The notes beneath the pieces are model-generated. The model was given only the letters and a program-made list of their open reading frames with translations, was not told the origin of the DNA and made no database searches. The position numbers and the translations under genes are program-made. This document shows, one piece after another, positions 1 to 5,824 of a stretch of 10,430 nucleotides of DNA (within the stretch, counting starts at the first letter, position 1; the number at the start of each line of letters is the position of its first letter). Location: NCBI GenBank assembly GCA_900544245.1, contig UQUH01000055.1, forward strand, positions 1 through 10,430, read 5' to 3'. The DNA comes from an uncultured Coriobacteriaceae bacterium. Its GTDB lineage: Bacteria; Actinomycetota; Coriobacteriia; Coriobacteriales; QAMH01.

Positions 1-11
1 AGCCGTTTCCG

Positions 12-42
12 GGAAAAAGAACGCCCCGCAAAGGCTTGGGCG
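12..42 (-). terminator. Candidate intrinsic terminator downstream of guaA
   Basis: Read on the minus strand, CGCCC (42-38) can pair with GGGCG (26-22) around an 11-base loop. The hairpin is followed at once by a T-rich tail (TTCTTTTTCC, 21-12). It lies about 130 bases beyond the guaA stop in an otherwise AT-rich stretch where I see no gene. It fits a rho-independent terminator for guaA, although it could instead serve another transcript entering from the left. Confidence 0.5.
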
Positions 43-174
43 GGTCGTCTTACTGAAAATCAAAAGTGAGAGGATAATCGGGTGGCTTGCAATTTTCTTG
101 TAGAGAATTCCACAGCTTTACAAAGAATTAGAAAGTAATAGTGAAGCAAAATAGTGCCTCTAAACGGGTATTTC

Positions 175-1818
175 TCACTCCCACTCCACCGTACTTGGCG
201 GCTTGGACGTGATGTCGTACACCACGCGGTTAATCCCCGGGACCTCCGCCACGATGCGGCTGCTGATCTTCCCCAGCACGTCGTAGGGCAGCTTGGCCCA
301 GTCCGCCGTCATCGCGTCGGTGCTCTCCACGGCGCGCAGGATGATTGGGCGTGCGTAGGTGCGCTCGTCGCCCATCACGCCCACGCTGCGGATGTCGGGC
401 AACACCGCGAAGTACTGCCACACGGCGCGCTCGATGACGGGCCCGCCGGCGCATCCGCGCTCGACCTCGCCGTTTGGCTCACCGCTCTCCTCGGCGATCA
501 TCGCGTTATACGCATCGAGCTCCTCGCGCACGATGGCGTCGGCCTCCTTGAGCATCGCAAGCTTCTCGGGCGTCACGTCGCCAATGATGCGGATCGCCAG
601 TCCCGGCCCCGGGAACGGCTGGCGCTGCACGATGTGCTCGGGCAACCCGAGCGCCGTACCCAGCGCGCGTACCTCGTCCTTGAAGAAGTGGTCGAGCGGC
701 TCGATGAGCTCGAAGCTCACCCCGTCGGGAAACGGGATTAGATTGTGATGGCTCTTGATCGTCGAGGCCTTGCCGCCGGTCTTGCGCGCGCCGCTCTCGA
801 TGATGTCGGGATAGATCGTGCCCTGCGCCAAAAAGCGCACCGGGCGGCCGTCCTCGGCCAGCTCCTCGGCCACGGCGAAGAACTCCTTCCAGAACTGCTC
901 GCCGATGATGCGGCGCTTCTGCTCCGGGTCGGTCACGCCGGCCAGCAGCCGCGCGTAGCGGTCCTCGGCGTGCACGTGCACGAAGTCGACGTCGAACTGC
1001 TTGGTGAAGACCTCCTCGACCTGCTCGGGCTCGTCCTTGCGCAGCAGTCCGTGGTTCACGAACACGCAGGTCACCTGGTCGCCGATGGCCTTCGAGACGA
1101 GCGCCGCCACGACGCTCGAGTCAACGCCACCGGAAAGCCCCAGGATCACGCGGCTGTCCCCCACCTGCTCGCGAATGGCCGCGATCGAATCTTCGATGAT
1201 CGAGTCCATCGTCCAGCTCTTCGCAAGGCCGCAGATATCGAAGAGGAAGTTGGCGAGCATCTGGTTGCCGTGCGGCGTGTGGCGCACCTCGGGATGGAAC
1301 TGTGTCGCGTACAGCCCGCGCTCGGCGTCCTCCATCGAAGCGACCGGGCAGATGTCGGTGTGCGAAGTGATGACGAAGCCGTCGGGCACCTCGGTCACGG
1401 CATCGCGGTGGCTCATCCACACGGTCTGCTCGTGCGGCGTGTCCGCGAGCAGCCGCGAATCGGAACCCGCGCGCGTGATCTTGGCCGGGCCGTACTCGCC
1501 CTTGTCGGTGTGCCCCACCGCGCCGCCGAGCGCCACGGCCATGGCCTGCTGCCCGTAGCAGAAGCCGAGCACGGGAATCCCCAGCTCGAAGATTTCCGCG
1601 TCCACGCTGGGCGCGTCCTCGGCATAGACGCTCGCCGGACCGCCCGACAGGATGATCGCCGACGGCGCCAGCTCGCGCACCTCGTCAGCCGTGATATCAC
1701 AGGGTACGATTTCGGAGTAAACCCCAAGGTCACGAACGCGTCGGGCAATGAGCTGCCCGTACTGCGCTCCAAAATCCAACACGATGACCAATTGCTGTGG
1801 GGTTGCGGACGTGGACAC
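175..1818 (-). CDS. guaA: GMP synthase (glutamine-hydrolysing), GuaA
   Basis: Cytoplasmic enzyme that converts XMP to GMP using ATP and glutamine, the last step of de novo guanine nucleotide synthesis. The 547-residue product has a class I glutamine amidotransferase domain (about residues 9-190) with the nucleophile Cys87 in GFCYGQQ and His175/Glu177 in QFHPEV. An ATP-pyrophosphatase domain follows, with the P-loop SGGVDSS at 229-235. The C-terminal dimerisation domain ends in the family signature (ITSKPPSTVEWE). I chose the GTG at 1818: it gives the usual N-terminus just before the first beta strand (LVIVLDFGAQYG), and GAGGAGG lies six bases upstream (1831-1825). An in-frame ATG at 1959 would add 47 low-complexity residues unlike any GuaA. 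The protein is about 20 residues longer than typical members because of an insertion near residues 435-465, between REEL and VWQYF. The gene stands alone, divergent from gadC. Identification is very secure; the start is nearly so. Confidence 0.97.
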   Translation of the reverse strand: MSTSATPQQLVIVLDFGAQYGQLIARRVRDLGVYSEIVPCDITADEVRELAPSAIILSGGPASVYAEDAPSVDAEIFELGIPVLGFCYGQQAMAVALGGAVGHTDKGEYGPAKITRAGSDSRLLADTPHEQTVWMSHRDAVTEVPDGFVITSHTDICPVASMEDAERGLYATQFHPEVRHTPHGNQMLANFLFDICGLAKSWTMDSIIEDSIAAIREQVGDSRVILGLSGGVDSSVVAALVSKAIGDQVTCVFVNHGLLRKDEPEQVEEVFTKQFDVDFVHVHAEDRYARLLAGVTDPEQKRRIIGEQFWKEFFAVAEELAEDGRPVRFLAQGTIYPDIIESGARKTGGKASTIKSHHNLIPFPDGVSFELIEPLDHFFKDEVRALGTALGLPEHIVQRQPFPGPGLAIRIIGDVTPEKLAMLKEADAIVREELDAYNAMIAEESGEPNGEVERGCAGGPVIERAVWQYFAVLPDIRSVGVMGDERTYARPIILRAVESTDAMTADWAKLPYDVLGKISSRIVAEVPGINRVVYDITSKPPSTVEWE

Positions 1819-1824
1819 GAAAGG

Positions 1825-1861
1825 CCTCCTCGAAGATGTCGAATGTATCGGATGGATTCTA
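1825..1861 (-). promoter_or_regulatory. Probable guaA promoter -10 and ribosome binding site
   Basis: On the minus strand TAGAAT (1861-1856) is one mismatch from the TATAAT consensus, and a start of transcription near 1849 would give a leader of about 30 bases. No convincing -35 is visible: the upstream spacer is a G-rich run. GAGGAGG at 1831-1825 is a near-perfect Shine-Dalgarno sequence six bases from the GTG. The leader is too short for a purine riboswitch, and no riboswitch-like fold was recognised. Confidence 0.45.
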
Positions 1862-1922
1862 CACCCTCCCCCGCCGCCACCGTGTTTCGCGGGCGTGAAA
1901 TGTCGTGGCGGGGAGCGATGCT

Positions 1923-2039
1923 TGCCCAAGATGCCGGGCGCGTGACCGCTCTCGGACAAGCCATGCCAAGAATGCCCAGTGCGTGACCGCCGAATGGCAC
2001 GATTTCAAGCTGTTGCGCCAAGCATGCCGGTCACTGACC
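1923..2039. repeat. Degenerate direct repeats upstream of guaA
   Basis: TGCCCAAGATGCC (1923-1935) followed by GGGCGCGTGACCG recurs 41 bases on as TGCCAAGAATGCC (1964-1976) followed by CAGTGCGTGACCG. A weaker third copy, GCGCCAAGCATGCC (2015-2028), is followed by a TGACC ending at 2039. Two further TGCC(C)AAG cores occur in inverted orientation near 2046-2053 and 2071-2084. The copies are imperfect and differ by small indels. They may be decayed intergenic repeats or binding sites for a regulator of guaA; the sequence alone does not decide. No gene is visible in this stretch. Confidence 0.4.
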
Positions 2040-2091
2040 ATCGACCTTGGCACAACCCAATCAGCCACCCGCAATCTTGGGCAGCGACAGA

Positions 2092-2118
2092 TGTGACAGG
2101 GACCTGACCCCTGTCACA
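2092..2118. repeat. Perfect 10-bp palindrome, REP-like
   Basis: TGTGACAGGG (2092-2101) is followed by a 7-base loop and its exact complement CCCTGTCACA (2109-2118). No T-run follows on either strand, so it is not a typical terminator. Its make-up (GACAGG/ACCTG elements inside a long symmetric stem) resembles repetitive extragenic palindromes spread by REP-associated transposases, and also the palindrome at 9714-9744 in this window. An operator role is the alternative. Confidence 0.55.
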
Positions 2119-2133
2119 TTCTGTCAATGGGAG

Positions 2134-2276
2134 TTATCCACAAATTCTGCAATTTTGACCTGCAGAGAGAATAATTTTATTCACAATTTGAAATAAAAAA
2201 GGCCGAATTCTCGCGAAAACGGCCGCTCTTTTTCGCAAAATCACGCGACTGACCTGCGAATATCTAGTTTTCCACA
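2134..2276 (+). other. AT-rich block with three DnaA-box-like sites
   Basis: Three 9-mers on the plus strand match or nearly match the DnaA box TTATNCACA: TTATCCACA (2134-2142, the classical strong box), TTATTCACA (2177-2185) and TTTTCCACA (2268-2276, one mismatch). They lie in a markedly AT-rich stretch (about 2120-2370) within otherwise GC-rich DNA, next to long A/T runs at 2278-2335 that could serve as an unwinding element. No dnaA or dnaN gene is in the window, so an origin is not shown. A DnaA-titrating site, DnaA regulation of gadC, or chance in AT-rich DNA remain possible. Confidence 0.35.
2195..2235. terminator. Hairpin flanked by A- and T-tracts, possible bidirectional terminator
   Basis: GGCCG (2201-2205) pairs with CGGCC (2220-2224). 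The inside can add a three-pair TTC/GAA stem with a TCGC loop. AAAAAA precedes the stem, so the minus strand reads a hairpin followed by TTTTTTATTT; on the plus strand the stem is followed by gctcTTTTT. It lies between the divergent guaA and gadC, so it may insulate the two promoters or end upstream read-through. The stem is short and the call is moderate. Confidence 0.4.
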
Positions 2277-2336
2277 AAATTAATTCTTCAAGATATTAAT
2301 TATTTCTATCTGTCAACTTATTTTTCAAATTTTTAG

Positions 2337-2345
2337 TGATACAAT
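2337..2345 (+). promoter_or_regulatory. Extended -10 promoter of the gadC-gadB operon
   Basis: TGATACAAT (2337-2345) contains the extended -10 signature TG-N-TACAAT, one mismatch from TGNTATAAT. It is preceded by an AT-rich stretch with no clear -35, as is common for extended -10 promoters. Transcription would start near 2352, giving a leader of about 145 bases before gadC. The DnaA-like sites lie 60-200 bases upstream. I see no other comparable promoter on this strand before 2498. Confidence 0.5.
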
Positions 2346-2445
2346 CGGTGTGCGGCAAGATTCTAACCATGAATGACAAAATGTCAGGAAATGGAAGACT
2401 GCTCGACTCCTCCATCTCGCGCTGACAGAGCTTCATTCGATGGTT

Positions 2446-2463
2446 GTTTTCGAACCCGAAAAC
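2446..2463 (+). promoter_or_regulatory. Leader hairpin upstream of gadC
   Basis: GTTTTCG (2446-2452), loop AACC, CGAAAAC (2457-2463): a perfect 7-bp stem in the predicted leader. It ends about 20 bases before the AAAGGGGTGA ribosome binding site (about 2483-2492) that serves the ATG at 2498. It may affect mRNA stability or translation. No T-run follows, so termination is unlikely. Confidence 0.4.
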
Positions 2464-2497
2464 GGATGAGAGTTCTATCAGGAAAGGGGTGAGGAAA

Positions 2498-4108
2498 ATG
2501 AGTGAAGAAAAGACGACACCGGCGGCATCCGGCAAACAAGCGGCAAAGATGCTCGGATTCGGTGGCTTCTTCGCCATGACGGCATCGATGGTTATGACCG
2601 TGTATGCGTACCCCAACTTCGCATCATCTGGTCTGCATCTGATCTTCTTCCTCATACTGGGTGGTATCTTCTGGTTCCTCCCGGTCGCACTGGTCGCCGC
2701 CGAGATGGCGACTGTTAAAGGATGGGAAGACGGTGGCATCTATGCCTGGGTCGGCAACACCCTCGGCAAGCGCTGGGGTTTCGCGGCCCTGTTCTACCAA
2801 TGGTTCCAGATCACGGTCGGTTTCGTGACCATGGCGTTCTTCGTCCTGGCCGCGATCTCGTACATCGTGGGATGGGACGCGCTCTACAATAATCCGCTCG
2901 TCATGTTCATCGGCGTGGCGATCATCGTATGGGTGCTCACGCTCACGCAGCTCGGCGGCACCAAGCTCACCGCCCGCATAGCCAAGATCGGCTTCTTCGG
3001 CGGCGTGCTGGTTCCCGCCGTCGTCCTTCTGATCGGCCTGGTCGCGTACCTGGCCACGGGCGGCGTCTCGCAGCTGCACTTTGATGCGGGCGGCATCGTC
3101 CCCGACTTCACGAAGGTGAGCACGCTGGTCATCTTCGCATCGTTCATCCTCGCCTTCGCGGGCGTCGAGGCTTCCGCCTCGCACGTGAACGAGCTGAAGA
3201 ACCCCGGCAAGATCTACCCGATGGTCATGATCGTGCTCTGCATCCTCACCATCGTGCTCGACACCCTGGGTGGTCTCGCAGTTGCCATGACCATGAGCGA
3301 GGCGCAGCTCGACGCCAACCTCTCCACCGGCGTCGTCGTGGCGTTCGCCAACATCTTCGACGCGCACTTCCACTGCGGATGGCTCGTGTACGTGATCGCG
3401 TTCTTGCTGGCCGCAGGCGTCCTCGCCGAGATCTCTTCCTGGATCGTCGGCCCGTCGCGCGCGCTGCTCGAGACCGCGAACGAGGGCATCATCCCGCGTA
3501 GCTTCGCCAAGACCAACAAGCACGGCGTCTCCGTCAAGACCGTCGTGGTCCAGGGCGTCATCGTCACCATCTGGGACGCGGTGCTCTGCGGGTCCATGGC
3601 ACTGGCGGGCGGCTCGGGCTCGTCAATCTCGTACCTCACGGCAGTCGGCCTGACCGTCGTCATCTACCTCGTGGGCTACGTCCTGTTCTTCCTCGCCTAC
3701 TTCAAGCTGGTATTCAAGGGCAAGGGCCACGCTCGCGTGTTCCAGATCTTCGGCGGCACCGCGGGCAAGTGCATCGTCGCCGGCCTCGGCCTCATACTCA
3801 CGGTCTTCGCGCTAATCGTGTCGTTCTTCCCGCCGAGCCAGCTCGACGCGTCGTCCGGCACCGTGTACGTCATCACCCTGCTGATCTGCTGGGTCATCTC
3901 AGTGGCGATCCCGTTCGTCATCTACGGCCTGCGCAAGCACTGGAACGGTGGCGTCGACCACAAGCCGCCCACGATTCCGAGCAAGAAGGATCGCATCGCG
4001 ATGGCTGCGGCACAAGACGCGCCGGCTCCCGTCGGCAAGCACTCCATCCCCTCGCCCGCCGCCAGCACGCAAGACGCGGCCCCCGCGGACACGCCCCAAA
4101 AGGAGTGA
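2498..4108 (+). CDS. gadC: Glutamate:GABA antiporter GadC
   Basis: Inner-membrane APC-superfamily exchanger that brings in glutamate and releases the GABA made by GadB, so that protons are consumed inside the cell. The 536-residue product follows E. coli GadC almost throughout. The first helix carries TASMVMTVYAYP (28-39), followed by AAEMATVKGWEDGG (67-80), TQLGGTKLTARIAKIGFF (150-167), GVEASASHVNEL (222-233, with the conserved Glu224) and EISSWIVGPSR (311-321). About twelve hydrophobic segments are visible. The ATG at 2498 was chosen because it follows an AAAGGGGTGA ribosome binding site at six bases; an upstream in-frame TTG at 2444 has none. The tail after residue 479 (58 residues, rich in Ala, Pro, Ser) occupies the place of the C-plug that closes E. 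coli GadC at neutral pH, but is not similar to it beyond a short KHSIPSP. It forms an operon with gadB, 100 bases downstream. Confidence 0.95.
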   Translation: MSEEKTTPAASGKQAAKMLGFGGFFAMTASMVMTVYAYPNFASSGLHLIFFLILGGIFWFLPVALVAAEMATVKGWEDGGIYAWVGNTLGKRWGFAALFYQWFQITVGFVTMAFFVLAAISYIVGWDALYNNPLVMFIGVAIIVWVLTLTQLGGTKLTARIAKIGFFGGVLVPAVVLLIGLVAYLATGGVSQLHFDAGGIVPDFTKVSTLVIFASFILAFAGVEASASHVNELKNPGKIYPMVMIVLCILTIVLDTLGGLAVAMTMSEAQLDANLSTGVVVAFANIFDAHFHCGWLVYVIAFLLAAGVLAEISSWIVGPSRALLETANEGIIPRSFAKTNKHGVSVKTVVVQGVIVTIWDAVLCGSMALAGGSGSSISYLTAVGLTVVIYLVGYVLFFLAYFKLVFKGKGHARVFQIFGGTAGKCIVAGLGLILTVFALIVSFFPPSQLDASSGTVYVITLLICWVISVAIPFVIYGLRKHWNGGVDHKPPTIPSKKDRIAMAAAQDAPAPVGKHSIPSPAASTQDAAPADTPQKE

Positions 4109-4169
4109 TGTGTCGACGAACCATATCAAGCATGTAAAGGCACGTAAGTTCGTTCAACGTAGGTACCAA

Positions 4170-4187
4170 ATCCGAAGCGATTCGGAT
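4170..4187 (+). promoter_or_regulatory. GNRA-capped hairpin between gadC and gadB
   Basis: ATCCGAA (4170-4176), tetraloop GCGA, TTCGGAT (4181-4187): a perfect 7-bp stem with a GNRA loop. It ends eight bases before the strong ribosome binding site AGGAGGAG (4195-4202), which is six bases from the gadB ATG. No U-tract follows. Such intercistronic stems often mark processing or protect the downstream message, which would fit higher output of the decarboxylase than of the antiporter; this role is inferred. Confidence 0.5.
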
Positions 4188-4208
4188 AGTGATTAGGAGG
4201 AGATTATC

Positions 4209-5654
4209 ATGACTGTTAAAGACATCGACCTCGTTTCGACCGAGGAACTGGCAGAGATGGACGCCCAGACCTCATACACGTCCCCGATCTTCGGCAGCTA
4301 TGCCTCGGACGTCGAGATGCCCGAGACCAAGCTCAACAAGATGCCCATCGAGCCGCGTATCGCGAGCGAGATGATTCGCGAATACATCGGCACCGAGGGC
4401 AACGCCCACCAGAACCTCTGCACCTTCGTCCAGACCTACATGGAGCCCGAGGCGCAGCAGCTGATGGCGGACACGCTCGAGAAGAACGCCATTGACAAGG
4501 ACGAATACCCGATGACGGCCGACCTCGAGAACCGCTGTGTGAAGATCATCCAGGACCTGTGGCACGCCGACCAGGACGAGCAGCCCATGGGCACCTCGAC
4601 CGTCGGCTCGTCCGAGGCCTGCATGCTGGGTGGCCTGGCCGCCCTGTTCCGCTGGAAGGCCCTGGCCAAGAAGGCTGGCATCGACATCTACAGCGATCAT
4701 CGCCCCAACCTGGTCATCACCTCCGGCTACCAGATCTGCTGGGAGAAGTTCTGCCGCTACTGGGACATCGAGATGCGTCTGGTTCCCATGGACGCCGAGC
4801 ACCTGTACATGACCCCGGAGTCGTGCATGCCCTTCGTCGATGACCACACCATCTGCGTCGTCGCCCTGCTCGGCATCACCTACACCGGCTGCTACGATGA
4901 CGTCAAGGGCATCGACGCCGCTCTGACCGAGTACAACAAGACGGCCAAGGTGCCTGTCCGCATCCACGTCGACGGCGCGTCCGGCGCCATGGTCGCCCCG
5001 TTCATCGAGCCCGAGCTCGAGTGGGACTTCCGCCTTCCCAACGTCTGGTCCATCTCGACCTCCGGCCATAAGTACGGCCTGGTCTACCCGGGCATCGGCT
5101 GGGTCATGTGGCGTTCGAAGGAGGCCCTGCCCGAGGACCTGATCTTCTGGGTCAGCTACCTCGGTGGCGAGGAGGCCACCATGGCCATCAACTTCAGCCG
5201 CTCGGCATCGCAGATCATCGGCCAGTACTACGTCTTCATGCGCAATGGCTTCGAGGGCTACAAGGAGATCCAGAAGCGCACCCTGGACGTGGCACATCAC
5301 CTGGTCGACGAGATCAAGAAGATCGGCATCTTCATCATGTACGAGGAGGCCTCCGAGGTCCCCATCCTGTGCTGGAGCCTTGACCCCAAGGCCGGCAAGA
5401 AGTGGACGCTGTACGACCTGGACGACCGTCTGCGCATGCATGGCTGGCAGATTCCGGCTTACCCGCTGCCCGAGAACATGCAGGACGTCACGTGCCAGCG
5501 CATCGTGGCCCGCGCGGACCTCTCGATGACCATGGCCGACAAGTTCATCAAGGACATGAAGGCAGAGATCAAGAACCTCGACAACGCGACGGTGATCGGT
5601 TCGGCAGACACCAACATCGCCCCCAAGAAGTCGTTCGACCACAGCGGCAGGTAA
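4209..5654 (+). CDS. gadB: Glutamate decarboxylase GadB (PLP-dependent)
   Basis: Converts L-glutamate to GABA and CO2 in the cytoplasm, using one proton per turn; the partner of the GadC antiporter encoded just upstream. The 481-residue product aligns with E. coli GadB (466) throughout. Landmarks are GNAHQNL (64-70), IDKDEYP (95-101), the PLP-phosphate region MGTSTVGSSEACMLGG (127-142), HVDGASG with His253 and Asp255 (cofactor nitrogen contact) at 253-259, and SGHKYG with the Schiff-base Lys288. The end, KKSFDHSGR, keeps a histidine (His478) where E. coli GadB has His465, the residue that caps the active site at neutral pH; this suggests the acid-switch is preserved. The start is secured by AGGAGGAG at 4195-4202. 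Codon use is strongly biased to C/G-ending codons, consistent with high expression. Function is secure by similarity. Confidence 0.97.
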   Translation: MTVKDIDLVSTEELAEMDAQTSYTSPIFGSYASDVEMPETKLNKMPIEPRIASEMIREYIGTEGNAHQNLCTFVQTYMEPEAQQLMADTLEKNAIDKDEYPMTADLENRCVKIIQDLWHADQDEQPMGTSTVGSSEACMLGGLAALFRWKALAKKAGIDIYSDHRPNLVITSGYQICWEKFCRYWDIEMRLVPMDAEHLYMTPESCMPFVDDHTICVVALLGITYTGCYDDVKGIDAALTEYNKTAKVPVRIHVDGASGAMVAPFIEPELEWDFRLPNVWSISTSGHKYGLVYPGIGWVMWRSKEALPEDLIFWVSYLGGEEATMAINFSRSASQIIGQYYVFMRNGFEGYKEIQKRTLDVAHHLVDEIKKIGIFIMYEEASEVPILCWSLDPKAGKKWTLYDLDDRLRMHGWQIPAYPLPENMQDVTCQRIVARADLSMTMADKFIKDMKAEIKNLDNATVIGSADTNIAPKKSFDHSGR

Positions 5655-5723
5655 CGAACGGCTCCGAGTGAGAGACGAGTTACGTTTACTTTCCTCCCCT
5701 ACTCACGCCCCGCTTAAGCCGCT

Positions 5724-5782
5724 AAAGCAGGGCAACGGCACGGTACCGGCTCCCCGATTCGTCGAGGAGCCGGCACTGCTTT
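5724..5782. terminator. Terminator between convergent gadB and activase genes
   Basis: A perfect 8-bp stem CCGGCTCC (5746-5753) / GGAGCCGG (5766-5773) sits inside an outer pairing AAAGCA (5724-5729) / TGCTTT (5777-5782). The structure reads with A's before and T's after on both strands, so it can end gadCB from the left and the activase transcript from the right. The T-tract is short (three bases), which lowers confidence that it acts without help. Confidence 0.6.
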
Positions 5783-5790
5783 ATGGGAGA

Positions 5791-5824
5791 CAAATGAGAC
5801 AACGTCCCTGAGCAACTATCTCAT
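5791..5824. repeat. Palindromic repeat copy 1 at the activase stop codon
   Basis: A 34-base element whose outer arms are TGAGACA (5795-5801) and TATCTCA (5817-5823), 15 bases apart. On the minus strand the activase stop TGA is part of the right arm. It matches the element at 9817-9850 in inverted orientation at 32 of 34 positions. A direct duplicate of GAGACA precedes it at 5787-5792. It could be an extragenic palindromic repeat, part of a bidirectional terminator region, or a protein binding site. Confidence 0.7.

Noticed and set aside
1819..1900. Purine riboswitch upstream of guaA
   Set aside because: The likely leader is only about 30 bases and shows no three-way-junction pattern.
1819..1959. 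N-terminal extension of GuaA to an ATG at 1959
   Set aside because: The added 47 residues are low-complexity and unlike GuaA. The GTG at 1818 has a near-perfect ribosome binding site, and the probable -10 (1861-1856) lies inside the extension.
745..1986. Long open frame opposite guaA, and similar ones opposite gadC (2624-3523) and gadB (4272-5642)
   Set aside because: They are products of GC-rich codon use on the real genes' complementary strand. Their Arg/His/Asp/Val-rich translations resemble no protein, and they lack start signals.
2369..2425. 18-codon leader peptide frame (ATG to TGA) upstream of gadC
   Set aside because: No ribosome binding site before the ATG, no codon run linked to glutamate or GABA, and no attenuator after it. 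Such short frames are common by chance.
2444..2497. Upstream TTG start for GadC
   Set aside because: It adds 18 residues with no ribosome binding site and would overlap the leader hairpin; the ATG at 2498 has a good one.
5651..5692. GTAAC...GTTAC inverted repeat after gadB
   Set aside because: Only five pairs with a long loop. The hairpin at 5724-5782 is a far better terminator.
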